Source: an uncultured Eubacterium sp. (GTDB lineage: Bacteria; Bacillota; Clostridia; Lachnospirales; Lachnospiraceae). From it: a stretch of DNA of 55,663 bases. Below the pieces are notes generated by a model. It saw only the letters and a program-made list of their open reading frames with translations. It was not told the origin of the DNA and ran no database searches. The stretch is from contig CAJUIL010000028.1 of NCBI GenBank assembly GCA_910586225.1, forward strand, positions 1-55,663, given 5' to 3'. The position numbers and the translations under genes were made by a program. Shown here piece by piece: positions 18,298 to 27,779 of this stretch (positions are counted from its first letter, which is position 1; each line of letters begins with the position of its first letter).

Positions 18298-20505
18298 ATG
18301 CTGGTCAGCAGGACGGACAATCGGCCGTATATCAATGTGATTTTCGGCAATTTTTACAGCCCGGCTTATGACGATGAAGCATTTATCGATGAGACGATGC
18401 AGTTAGTCAAGAAGCTTGGATTTAACAGCGTGATGTTTGATACAAAGGCGTGGGAGGATTTTAAGGAGCGGTATGATACAGGTGCGCTCAGCCAGTATGT
18501 GAAAATGCAGGAGTATATGGGGAAAGCTGCACGAGCACACGGGCTTGGCTACAATTATCTGTTGTTGTATTTAAACGGGGATAACCTGTATCCGCATATC
18601 CGCTTTAGCCCGCCGATTTTTGGAGAGGAGACGGTACATTTTGACGGCACGCCAGGGCGATGGTATAAGTATTGGTCGCCGAAGGCAAAGGCGTCGATGA
18701 AAGAGCATACCGAGCGCATCATGGAGCTGTATGGCAGCGGATGCGAGCGGTGTGCGGCGCTGCCGCCGCAGCAGGCCCAGGAAGAGGCAGGCAGGGAGGT
18801 TATTCCGGTCTGCAGTATGTGGGATCCGGTTGTGGCGCCCAGCTTTGACGAGGAGGGCAGGCAGCGGTATCGGAAATTTTTAAAAACGTTGTATGACGGC
18901 GATATCGAGGCTTTGAATCAGGCGTATGGAACGTCTGTTGAAGAATTTTCGCAGTTGGAGCCGCAGGAATACTGGTATTCGTTAAAATATGGAGAGACTT
19001 TTCTGACAGAGGAGGACGTACAGCAGCAGACACCGCGTTTTTTCCGCAAAAGAGATGAATCGCTTTGGAAGGCGCGGGAGCTGGAACTGTATTTCCAAGA
19101 TATGCAGACGTTGTTAAAGGAAAAGCATCCGGAGCTGTTTCTCTGTCCAGATCTATCCCAGTGGGGATATTTTCTGAATATTTACGGACGGTCGCAGGCA
19201 GATGCAGACAACGAGTTCAGCGACCTATGGGATACGGCAATGCGCGGGATTGATATGTACGCGCTTGCGCCTTATCTGGACAGCTGTCACTTTATTACAG
19301 TTCCGGTTACGCCGGATGGGTATCCGAATGCTTACGCTGTTTCCTGTCAGCACAGTATGATGCGGGTAATGAACGCTGGTAAGCAGATGGTAGGAGGCGT
19401 GTACTGGGGCAGATTTATTTATAACGATCTGTACGCGTTCCTAACGCCGGCGGAAATCATCGGTACGATGACCGCGTGCGGGATCGACGGCTATACGTGT
19501 TATGGCGTGAACGGTCTGGACGATGGCGGAGTATTGAACCGGATGGACGAAAGCTTTTTAGATTCGCTGACACTTGGCAACCGCTGGTGCGGGGAAGTCA
19601 TTCCAATGCGGAGGGGAGCGAGGAAAAAAGAAATTGCATTGCTGTTTCCATCGGAAATGGCACTTATAGAGCCGTACGAAACGGGGAATAATAAGATCCG
19701 GAGGCTGGATCTGCTTGGCTGGTATGAGCTTTGCTGTGACCTGGGATATCAGGCGGACGTTATCAGCGAGCATCAGATTTTAGAAGATGGGCTTTTAGAA
19801 TACCGTATTCTTATCATACCGGCAAATGATTGCTATGCCGCGGTCGGGCATCAGCGGTCAGAAGCTTGTATCCGGGAATGGGTAAAGACAGGCGGCGTCC
19901 TGCTGCATGGGCCAGGCGATGCGCTTGCAAAAGCCTGCTTTGGCATTGCAGGGGAGGCTTGTGAGAAAACGCCGTACCAGTACGGAAAAACGATCATCCC
20001 GCAGGGCGAGTCGTTCTGCAGATATGATGGAGGAATATCTGTTTCGAATTATATTGACGGCAAGGGCTGTTGTGTGGCAGAATATGCGGGAGATATACTT
20101 GCGGAAAAAGCGGCGCAGGCAGCGGAGCCGGAAACAGGCGCGCAGGAGTATACGGGCGCGGTCTATGCGTTCGGAATACAGATCGGAGCGTCCTATGCGG
20201 CAAAAAATATCCCACACGTTCCGTATGGGCTTGGAAATCGGGAGATGTATCCATATATCCAGTCTAAAACAACACTTGTGAAGGACATTTTAAGGAAGCA
20301 TCTCATGCCAGCCAGCGGGATCTGCGAGCGGGGCATTGAAGCGGGGGTATTTGAAAACGGTATGGTCATTGTCAATCACCGAAGCGTCCCTTATGTGCTT
20401 CCAAAGCAATACCAATCGTATTTATATCAGTATCCGCCGCAGCGGCAGGATCAAGAAGAGGTATTGGCGGGACATTCCGCAGTATGGGTAAGTAACAAAG
20501 CATAA
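18298..20505 (+). CDS. GH42-like protein with beta-galactosidase trimerisation domain, catalytic residues not evident
   Basis: A 735-residue cytoplasmic protein with the layout of GH42/GH164-like enzymes. Residues 1 to about 430 look like a TIM barrel (start NVIFGNFYSPAYDD; insertion RYRKFLKTLYDGDIEALNQAYGT, which matches the GH42 'WLK.KYgt...LN.aWGT' region). A Rossmann-like trimerisation domain follows (RILIIPANDCY ... WVKTGGVLLHGPGD), then a small C-terminal beta domain. Where GH42 enzymes have the acid/base Asn-Glu, this protein reads MWDPVV. Where the nucleophile Glu is expected it reads MVGGVYWGRF. So either the chemistry is different or the protein is not a classical retaining glycosidase. 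It sits between GH130 and GH38, with AGGGAGG five bases before the ATG. A mannoside-, GlcNAc- or galactoside-directed activity is possible. Confidence 0.6.
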   Translation: MLVSRTDNRPYINVIFGNFYSPAYDDEAFIDETMQLVKKLGFNSVMFDTKAWEDFKERYDTGALSQYVKMQEYMGKAARAHGLGYNYLLLYLNGDNLYPHIRFSPPIFGEETVHFDGTPGRWYKYWSPKAKASMKEHTERIMELYGSGCERCAALPPQQAQEEAGREVIPVCSMWDPVVAPSFDEEGRQRYRKFLKTLYDGDIEALNQAYGTSVEEFSQLEPQEYWYSLKYGETFLTEEDVQQQTPRFFRKRDESLWKARELELYFQDMQTLLKEKHPELFLCPDLSQWGYFLNIYGRSQADADNEFSDLWDTAMRGIDMYALAPYLDSCHFITVPVTPDGYPNAYAVSCQHSMMRVMNAGKQMVGGVYWGRFIYNDLYAFLTPAEIIGTMTACGIDGYTCYGVNGLDDGGVLNRMDESFLDSLTLGNRWCGEVIPMRRGARKKEIALLFPSEMALIEPYETGNNKIRRLDLLGWYELCCDLGYQADVISEHQILEDGLLEYRILIIPANDCYAAVGHQRSEACIREWVKTGGVLLHGPGDALAKACFGIAGEACEKTPYQYGKTIIPQGESFCRYDGGISVSNYIDGKGCCVAEYAGDILAEKAAQAAEPETGAQEYTGAVYAFGIQIGASYAAKNIPHVPYGLGNREMYPYIQSKTTLVKDILRKHLMPASGICERGIEAGVFENGMVIVNHRSVPYVLPKQYQSYLYQYPPQRQDQEEVLAGHSAVWVSNKA

Positions 20506-20558
20506 AAATTTTAGCAGCAGCCATGCCCGGCACGAAGGGCGGAATTAAGGAGGTTTTC

Positions 20559-23500
20559 ATGCACTTTTTAGACAAAAGGGTCAATGTCATTTGTGAAGAA
20601 CTGAAAAAACTGAAGGTAAAGCAAAAATTTCAGTTAGACAACTGGAAATACAAGGAAGGGACTTATATTCGCCCGGAGGAAGCCGAGGCAGACCAGACGC
20701 CGTGGGAGGATTTCGACTGCCGCAATATGCACTGGTACGGAAAAGACCGTCATTATTGTTTTAAAGCATCCTATCAGGTGCCAAAGGAGCTGGACGGCAA
20801 ACGGATGTGGATGCACGTTTGTACGCAGATAGACGAGTGGGATGACGCGAAAAACCCACAATTTTTATTGTATGTGAATGGAGAAGTCGTACAAGGTATC
20901 GATATGAACCATAGGGACGTACTTTTGCGTACGCAGGCGACAGAAGGAGAAGAGCTGGAGCTTGTTTTAATTGCTTATACAGGAACGCTGCATACGGAAT
21001 TTAACCTGATCGTAGAAATGCAGGAGGTAGACGCGGCAATCGAGAAGCTGTATTATGACTTGTGGGTTCCGCTGCAGGCATTTACGAGAATGGAAGAAGA
21101 TGATAAAACACGCAGAGATATTGAGGAAGCGTTAAATTCGACGGTGAATTTCCTGGATCTGCGCACACCTTATTCTGATGCGTTTTATGAGACGCTGCAG
21201 CAGGCGTCGGATTATATTGACCAGACGTTGTACACCGATATGGCGGGATGGCAGGACGTTGTTGCGACCTGTATCGGACATACGCATATCGACGTGGCAT
21301 GGTGGTGGACGGTAGAACAAACGCGTGAAAAAGTAGGCCGCAGCTTTGCTACTGTATTAAAGCTGATGGAGGAATATCCGAATTACAAGTTTATGTCCAG
21401 CCAGCCGCAGCTTTACGCGTTTTTTAAAGAACGTTATCCAGAAATGTACGAAAAGATCAAGGAGCGTATTAAAGAAAAGCGCTGGGAGCCAGAAGGTGGT
21501 ATGTGGCTGGAAGCAGACTGCAACCTGACTTCAGGAGAATCCCTGGTACGTCAGTTCATGCATGGCAAACGTTTCTTTAAAGAAGAATTTGGCGTGGACA
21601 ACCGGATCTTATGGCTGCCGGATGTGTTTGGTTATTCCGGGGCGCTGCCGCAGATCATGAAAAAATGCGGGATTGATTACTTTATGACGACAAAGCTGGC
21701 ATGGAACCAGTTTAACAAGGTGCCATATGACACGATGATGTGGCGCGGCATTGACGGCTCGGAGGTATTGACGCACCTGATCACAACACTCGGTGTACAC
21801 CAGCCGATCAAAGACTTTTTTACGACCTATAACGGAATGCTTCACCCGGATGCGATCATGGGCGGGTGGACGCGTTACCAGAATAAAGATATTAACAACG
21901 ACATTCTTATTTCTTATGGCTACGGTGACGGAGGCGGAGGCCCTACCAGAGAAATGCTGGAAACCTCGATCCGTATGGAAAAGGGAGTTAAGGGGATTCC
22001 AAAGGTACGGCAGGAATTTGCCCGCACGTTTTTTGATGAATTAAAGGAGCGTGTGGATGGAAACAGACGGCTTCCAGTTTGGGAAGGAGAGCTGTATTTC
22101 GAATACCACAGAGGTACGCTGACGTCAATGGCGAGAAATAAGCGCTCGAACCGTAAGTCAGAGCTGGGGCTGATGGATCTGGAGCTTCTTAGTGTTCTGA
22201 CTGCGGATACGATGGATTATCCGGTAAAAGAGCTGGATGAGATGTGGAAGCTTGTACTGTTGAATCAGTTCCATGATATTCTGCCGGGTTCTTCGATCAA
22301 AGAAGTATATGATGTAACGAAGGTGGAATATGAGCAGATCGCGGCACAGCTCGCAGAACTGACCGAGCAGCGTACAAAAGCTGTGTCTGGCAGCGGCGAT
22401 GCGGTAACGATATTCAATACGACCGGAAAGGTCAGAGCGGATGTAGTCAATCTCGGCGATTGGAACGCAGCGGCGATCGCAGACAGCGACGGAACAGTCT
22501 ATCCAGTACAGAAAACGGCGGATGGCAGCATTGCTTATGTGGAGCAGCTTCCGTCGAAGGGGTACAGATCCTTTACTGCAGCGGACAGCGCGGCAGCGGA
22601 AATACCGTTTACGCTGCATGGCGACCGGGAGCTGGAAACACCGTTTTATCGTATCCAGCTGGATGAGCAGGGAATGTTTACGAGCATTTTTGATAAGGAG
22701 AACGACCGGGAAGTGGTGCAGGACGGCGCTCGCGCGAATCTGCTCAGGATGTATGAGGATAAGCCGATCTACTTTGATAACTGGGATATCGATATTTTCT
22801 ATACGGAAAAATATTGGGATGTGGACAGCGTAGAGCGGATGGAATGGACAGAGCTTGGCCCGGTACGTGCGGTACTGGAGATTACCAGAAAAGCATCTAA
22901 TTCCACGATTGACCAAAAGATCATCTTTTACGCAAAGAGCCGCCGTATCGAGTTTGTCACACACGTAGACTGGAAGGAGCATCAGACATTATTGAAGGTG
23001 CATTTCCCAGTCGCCGTGCATACAGATGAAGCTACGTTTGATGTGCAGTTTGGTAATCTGACACGAAAGACGCACCAGAATACGAGCTGGGATGTAGCAC
23101 GCTTTGAAAGCTGCGGACAAAAGTGGATGGATCTTTCCGAAGGACATTACGGCGTATCGCTGTTAAACGACTGCAAGTACGGTCATTCGGTCAAGGATTC
23201 CAATATGGCGCTGACGCTGATCAAGTCCGGTATTGAGCCGAATCCGACGACAGACCAGGAAGAGCATACCTTTACGTATGCGATCTATCCTCATGCAGAG
23301 GGCTGGCGCGCAGCAGGCACAGTCGAAGAGGCATATAAGCTGAACCAGCCGCTTTTCGTGCAGACAGGCACACAGATGGTACCGGAATATTCGTTTGCAT
23401 CCGTTGACCGTGACAATGTGATTATTGAAACAGTAAAACAGGCGGAGGACGGAGACGGGATTGTCATTCGTATGTATGAGTCGGAAAATGCCGCTACGAA

Positions 23501-23648
23501 AGCGAAGCTGACGGTGAACAAGGACTTCCGGCAGGCGGAAATCTGTAACCTGCTGGAGGAGCCGGAAAGCCAGGCTGTAGTATCCGCAAATGTGATAGAA
23601 GTACCGCTTAAGCCATACGAAGTTGTGACAGTAAAGATTCGTTTATAA
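20559..23648 (+). CDS. GH38 alpha-mannosidase
   Basis: A 1029-residue cytoplasmic alpha-mannosidase. The ATG at 20559 follows TAAGGAGGT by about six bases; an in-frame ATG at 20523 has no binding site. The N-terminal beta domain (about 1-225) precedes the catalytic barrel. Zinc ligands are His243 and Asp245 (HTHIDVAWWW), the nucleophile/zinc ligand Asp355 (LPDVFGYS) and His572 (NQFHDILPGS). A long C-terminal beta-sandwich follows. The length fits bacterial GH38 enzymes such as those of streptococcal N-glycan loci, which remove alpha-1,3/1,6-mannose. It probably strips imported core mannoses before GH130 acts. It lies 53 bp after the GH42-like gene. Confidence 0.93.
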   Translation: MHFLDKRVNVICEELKKLKVKQKFQLDNWKYKEGTYIRPEEAEADQTPWEDFDCRNMHWYGKDRHYCFKASYQVPKELDGKRMWMHVCTQIDEWDDAKNPQFLLYVNGEVVQGIDMNHRDVLLRTQATEGEELELVLIAYTGTLHTEFNLIVEMQEVDAAIEKLYYDLWVPLQAFTRMEEDDKTRRDIEEALNSTVNFLDLRTPYSDAFYETLQQASDYIDQTLYTDMAGWQDVVATCIGHTHIDVAWWWTVEQTREKVGRSFATVLKLMEEYPNYKFMSSQPQLYAFFKERYPEMYEKIKERIKEKRWEPEGGMWLEADCNLTSGESLVRQFMHGKRFFKEEFGVDNRILWLPDVFGYSGALPQIMKKCGIDYFMTTKLAWNQFNKVPYDTMMWRGIDGSEVLTHLITTLGVHQPIKDFFTTYNGMLHPDAIMGGWTRYQNKDINNDILISYGYGDGGGGPTREMLETSIRMEKGVKGIPKVRQEFARTFFDELKERVDGNRRLPVWEGELYFEYHRGTLTSMARNKRSNRKSELGLMDLELLSVLTADTMDYPVKELDEMWKLVLLNQFHDILPGSSIKEVYDVTKVEYEQIAAQLAELTEQRTKAVSGSGDAVTIFNTTGKVRADVVNLGDWNAAAIADSDGTVYPVQKTADGSIAYVEQLPSKGYRSFTAADSAAAEIPFTLHGDRELETPFYRIQLDEQGMFTSIFDKENDREVVQDGARANLLRMYEDKPIYFDNWDIDIFYTEKYWDVDSVERMEWTELGPVRAVLEITRKASNSTIDQKIIFYAKSRRIEFVTHVDWKEHQTLLKVHFPVAVHTDEATFDVQFGNLTRKTHQNTSWDVARFESCGQKWMDLSEGHYGVSLLNDCKYGHSVKDSNMALTLIKSGIEPNPTTDQEEHTFTYAIYPHAEGWRAAGTVEEAYKLNQPLFVQTGTQMVPEYSFASVDRDNVIIETVKQAEDGDGIVIRMYESENAATKAKLTVNKDFRQAEICNLLEEPESQAVVSANVIEVPLKPYEVVTVKIRL

Positions 23649-23656
23649 GGGCAGAA

Positions 23657-23785
23657 GGCTATTTTGCAGCTGGTCAGCTTATCCTGACAGCTGCTTGAGA
23701 ATAGCCAGGCTGCAGGATTTACAATTCAGACAGGTTGCAGAGAGCTTGAAGGGTTATGCAGTTATCACGGCCTGTCTGAATTTTT
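23657..23785 (+). promoter_or_regulatory. Two hairpins between GH38 and GH85 genes
   Basis: Hairpin one, 23657-23706, has a 7-bp base (23657-23663 with 23700-23706) and an 11-bp upper stem with one bulged G and a 6-nt loop. Hairpin two has a perfect 12-bp stem (23723-23734 with 23771-23782) around a 36-nt loop, followed by TTT. The first resembles an RNA-processing or stabilising stem-loop. The second resembles a partial terminator that would lower or separately set expression of the downstream lipoprotein gene. No clear promoter follows. Confidence 0.5.
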
Positions 23786-23830
23786 GTGCTCTTATTAGAA
23801 ATATAAATAAAAATTGTGGAGGAAAATTTT

Positions 23831-26713
23831 ATGAGAAGAAAATGCCATGGAAAAGTATTGATCAGCATACTTCTTGCGGCGACTATGATGTCCGGACTTA
23901 CCGCGTGCGGCGATAAGCAGAAAGCGCCGGAGGGCGGGGATGTAAAAGAAGAAGTTACCGCTACAGACAACGAATCTGAAAATACGGGAGACGATGCACA
24001 GTCTGAGACTTCCGGCGGAGAGGATGGTGGCTATTCTCCGACAGAGGAAAATGAAAACAAAGAGCTTACGATGAATCGTCAGCCAGAGTCGTCCTACTGG
24101 TTCCCGGCGCAGCTTTTGGAATGGAAAGCGGAAGAGGATGAGGATCTGATCTTTAATGTCAGCAACGTACCGCTTGCAGAGCGCGTTCCTGTGGAAGAGT
24201 TGGAGACGGTAAACGAAACCCAGAATAAAGACACAAAGGTTATGGCGGTTTCGATCATGAATGCCAGCACAAGCGGAAACTCCCCGCATGGATTGAACAA
24301 ATCAAACGCAAATACATTTTCTTATTGGCAGTATGTGGATACGCTTGTATACTGGGGCGGATCTTCAGGAGAAGGTCTGATTGTAGCACCGAGTCCGGAC
24401 GTTGTGGATGCTGGGCATAAGCATGGCGTTAAGGTCATCGGAACGGTATTTATGCCGCAGGCAGCGCACGGCGGCAAAATGGAGTGGCTGGATGACCTGC
24501 TTCAGGAAAAAGACGGTACATTCCCGGTTGCGGATAAGCTGATCGAGGTAGCGCAGACTTATGGCTTTGACGGCTGGTTTATGAATCAGGAAAGCGAAGG
24601 TACGGACGAGGAGCCTTTGACGAAAGAGCACGCAGATAAAATGCAGAAATTCCTTGCTTACTTTAAGGAAAAAGCGCCGGATATGCAGCTTATTTATTAC
24701 GATTCGATGACTGTGGACGGTGAAATGGACTGGCAGAACGCGCTGACAAAGAAAAACGCGGCATATCTGACAAGCAACGATTCCAAGGGCGCGGATGATA
24801 TGTTCTTAAACTTCTGGTGGACCGAGGATAAGCTGGCAAAGAAAGAGCTGTTAAAATCATCTGCAAAGCTGGCGGATAAGCTGGGGATCGATCCATATGA
24901 CCTGTATGCAGGCGTGGATGTACAGAGCAACGGCTATGATACGCCGATCAAATGGAACCTGTTTGAAAAACCGGATGGCGGTACTTATACATCACTAGGT
25001 CTGTATTGTCCGAGCTGGGCATATTTTTCTGCGGGAACAGTACAAGATTTCTGGAAGCAGGAAAACAGAATGTGGGTTAACGCGGCGGGAGATCCGTCTA
25101 AGGCTGCAGATGTAACAGACGATACAAAATGGAAGGGTATTTCTACATATGTGACGGAACGTACGGCGATCACGAAGCTGCCGTTTATCACAAATTTCTC
25201 AACTGGAAACGGTTATGGTTTTTACAAAAACGGCGAGCAGATCAGTTTGCTTGACTGGAACAACCGCAGTATCGCAGATGTGCTGCCGACCTACCGTTAT
25301 ATTATCGACAATGGAGAAGGCAACAACCTGACGGCTGACCTGGACGTAGGAGATGCTTATTACGGCGGCAACAGCCTGATCCTGCGCGGGGCTATGAAGA
25401 AGGACGTACCGTCTGTAATGAAGATGTACAGCGCGAAGCTTCCGGCCAGTGAAAATATGATATTTACGACAGCTGCAAAGACAAAGGGCGGCGAGGTTGC
25501 TCTGGATGCAGTACTAAAACTGGACGACGGCTCTGAAGTAACGCTTGAAGGAGATAAGAAGGTCGGAGAAGAATGGACGGTTGTTACATACGACGCTTCT
25601 GAGCTTGCTGGAAAGACGATCCGTACGATCTCTTATCGATTGACAGCTGCAGAGGATGTAAATGGCTTGCAATTCCGCTTCGGAAATATTACAATGGCAG
25701 AGGCGGACTCAGAAGAAAAAGCTGTGGTCAGCGACGTACAGGTATTGGATAGTGAGTTTGACGAGGATGCGATGTACGCAGGCGTGCGCCTTTCTTGGAA
25801 ATCCGATGTAAAAGCGGATTACTATGAGGTATACCGCATCAATCAGGATAATACAAAGTCTCTGCTCGGTGTATCAAATACAGAAAGCTTTTATATTAAC
25901 ACGCTTCCGCGTACAGATGAAACAAATAAATCCACGTTCCGTGTTGTACCGGTTAATGGGCTTCTGGAAGAAGGCACAGCAAGCGAGGTAACAATGGACT
26001 GGCCGGATAACAGCCTGCCGAAGGCAGCGTTTACGGCTGACATCACACTTGCAAAACCGGGTGAAAAGATTACCTTTACAAGCCTGTGTTCACAGAATAC
26101 AGAAAAGGTAACCTGGACATTGAAAGGCTCGGATACAGAAAGTGCGCAGGGAGATACGGTTTCTGTTACTTATGCAGAGGAAGGCGTATATCCGGTAGCG
26201 CTGAAGGCGGAGAACGGATCTGGCAGCGCAGATGCATCTATGGAAAATTATATTGTGATCACGAATCAGGCTGCTGATGGTCTGACGCTTCTTTCACAGG
26301 GAGCAGCGACCGAGGCGGATACGTTTGTCAATGAAAACGAAGCGCCGCAGTTCGCAGTAGACGGCGATCAGACAAAGAAATGGTGCGCAACTGGCAGTGC
26401 GCCGCACGAGATCACGATTGACCTTGGAGCTGTGCAGGCAGTCAGCGCGGTTGACGTATACCATGCAGAAGCTGGCGGCGAGAGCGCGGATATGAATACG
26501 AAGTCCTATGCGATCTATGTGAGCGAGGACGGCGCGGCATTTGAAGAAGTGAAGAGTGTAACGAAAAATGCGTCTGGACAGACACATGATGCATTTGCTC
26601 CGGTAAATGCCCAGTTTGTCAAGCTGGTGATCAACAAACCAACGCAGGGAACCGACAGTGCGGCACGTATTTATGAAGTGGAAGTATACGGGCTGAAAGA
26701 AAAGCTCAATTAA
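23831..26713 (+). CDS. GH85 endo-beta-N-acetylglucosaminidase, cell-surface lipoprotein
   Basis: A 960-residue lipoprotein. The ATG at 23831 follows GTGGAGGA by seven bases. The signal peptide ends in the lipobox LTAC (Cys26) and is followed by an acidic linker. Residues about 85-470 are a GH85 barrel: LVYWGGSSGEG, then the catalytic pair Asn252 and Glu254 in GWFMNQE, with Glu as acid/base and Asn stabilising the oxazoline. Next come a jelly-roll domain, a fibronectin-like segment (about 640-710), a PKD-like domain (about 725-800) and a C-terminal F5/8-type (CBM32-like) domain. Endo-D/Endo-M-type GH85 enzymes cut the chitobiose core of N-glycans. Here it would act outside the cell and feed the ABC importer. 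Confidence 0.92.
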   Translation: MRRKCHGKVLISILLAATMMSGLTACGDKQKAPEGGDVKEEVTATDNESENTGDDAQSETSGGEDGGYSPTEENENKELTMNRQPESSYWFPAQLLEWKAEEDEDLIFNVSNVPLAERVPVEELETVNETQNKDTKVMAVSIMNASTSGNSPHGLNKSNANTFSYWQYVDTLVYWGGSSGEGLIVAPSPDVVDAGHKHGVKVIGTVFMPQAAHGGKMEWLDDLLQEKDGTFPVADKLIEVAQTYGFDGWFMNQESEGTDEEPLTKEHADKMQKFLAYFKEKAPDMQLIYYDSMTVDGEMDWQNALTKKNAAYLTSNDSKGADDMFLNFWWTEDKLAKKELLKSSAKLADKLGIDPYDLYAGVDVQSNGYDTPIKWNLFEKPDGGTYTSLGLYCPSWAYFSAGTVQDFWKQENRMWVNAAGDPSKAADVTDDTKWKGISTYVTERTAITKLPFITNFSTGNGYGFYKNGEQISLLDWNNRSIADVLPTYRYIIDNGEGNNLTADLDVGDAYYGGNSLILRGAMKKDVPSVMKMYSAKLPASENMIFTTAAKTKGGEVALDAVLKLDDGSEVTLEGDKKVGEEWTVVTYDASELAGKTIRTISYRLTAAEDVNGLQFRFGNITMAEADSEEKAVVSDVQVLDSEFDEDAMYAGVRLSWKSDVKADYYEVYRINQDNTKSLLGVSNTESFYINTLPRTDETNKSTFRVVPVNGLLEEGTASEVTMDWPDNSLPKAAFTADITLAKPGEKITFTSLCSQNTEKVTWTLKGSDTESAQGDTVSVTYAEEGVYPVALKAENGSGSADASMENYIVITNQAADGLTLLSQGAATEADTFVNENEAPQFAVDGDQTKKWCATGSAPHEITIDLGAVQAVSAVDVYHAEAGGESADMNTKSYAIYVSEDGAAFEEVKSVTKNASGQTHDAFAPVNAQFVKLVINKPTQGTDSAARIYEVEVYGLKEKLN

Positions 26714-26774
26714 ACAGTATCCGGTACGGGAGAGGCAGGCGTAATGGGAACAGATGGGAAGGAGCAGGTTTGGA

Positions 26775-27761
26775 ATGTCAGAAAAGAAAGAAAAAGTAAT
26801 GGTGGGAATTGACCTTGGCGGAACAGGAATCAAAATAGGGATCGTGGATCTGTCTTATGAGATGATTGCGCAGACGACGATACCAACGCGTGCGGAGCGT
26901 CCTTTTGAGCAGGTGATCGAGGACATGGGAAAGGCGGTTCTGGCGCTGCTTGAAGAGCATGGATATGAAACGGCGGACTGTCTGGGCGCCGGAGTCGGAA
27001 GTCCGGGAACGGTCGACAGCAAAAGCGGCGTGGTGCTGTATTCCAACAATATCCGCTGGGACAATGTACCGCTGGCGAAAGAGCTTGCGCAATACCTTCC
27101 GGTTCCGATTTATGTCAATAACGATGCGAACTGCGCGACGCTTGGCGAGACAGTCAAGGGAGCAGCTAAGGGCTGCCAGAACGCGATATTTCTGACACTT
27201 GGCACCGGAGTCGGCGGAGGAGTCGTAATAAACGGAACGATTTTCGAAGGCGGGCATCCGGGCGGCGCGGAGCTGGGGCATATCCGTATTGCTTCGGAAG
27301 GAAGAAAGTGTACGTGCGGCAGAGAGGATTGTCTGGAGGCATACGCATCGGCATCCGCGCTGATCGGGGATGCAAAAAAGATGGCGGAGAAGTTTCCGGA
27401 TTCTAAGCTTTGGGAGCTGTGCGGGCACGACTTGGAGCAGATGAATGCAAAAATGCCGTTTGACGCGGCGCAGGCAGGCGATATCTGTGGCCAGGCGCTT
27501 GTAGAACACTATATTCAGTTTTTGGCGGACGGCATTACCGACCTTGCCAACATTTTCCGACCGGATATGATCGTACTTGGCGGCGGCGTATGCGCGCAGG
27601 GCGAACGGCTGACGAACCCGCTGAACGAATATCTGCGGGAAAATTGCTTCGGAGCGGATGTGTCGTACGTACCTAAGGTCGTTACCGCGAAAAACGGTAA
27701 CGACGCAGGAATTATCGGCGCGGCAAGCTTGGTAGGTACCGCGCAGGGAACTCAGAAATAA
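26775..27761 (+). CDS. ROK-family sugar kinase
   Basis: A 328-residue kinase. The ATG at 26775 has AAGGAG ten bases upstream; an in-frame ATG at 26754 lacks one. The ATP phosphate-binding motif GIDLGGTGIKIG lies near residue 10. The structural zinc motif CTCGREDCLEAYAS shows it is a kinase-type ROK protein. There is no N-terminal helix-turn-helix, so it is not a ROK repressor. Likely substrates are glucose, mannose or GlcNAc; in this locus phosphorylation of mannose released by GH38, giving mannose-6-phosphate for the next enzyme, fits best. ManNAc/GlcNAc kinase activity is an alternative. Confidence 0.88.
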   Translation: MSEKKEKVMVGIDLGGTGIKIGIVDLSYEMIAQTTIPTRAERPFEQVIEDMGKAVLALLEEHGYETADCLGAGVGSPGTVDSKSGVVLYSNNIRWDNVPLAKELAQYLPVPIYVNNDANCATLGETVKGAAKGCQNAIFLTLGTGVGGGVVINGTIFEGGHPGGAELGHIRIASEGRKCTCGREDCLEAYASASALIGDAKKMAEKFPDSKLWELCGHDLEQMNAKMPFDAAQAGDICGQALVEHYIQFLADGITDLANIFRPDMIVLGGGVCAQGERLTNPLNEYLRENCFGADVSYVPKVVTAKNGNDAGIIGAASLVGTAQGTQK

Positions 27762-27779
27762 GGAGGAGAAGAAACACAG

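Noticed and set aside
22158..22982. Minus-strand open frame of 274 codons inside GH38
   Set aside because: Antisense to a clear alpha-mannosidase; no start signals and no protein-like composition.
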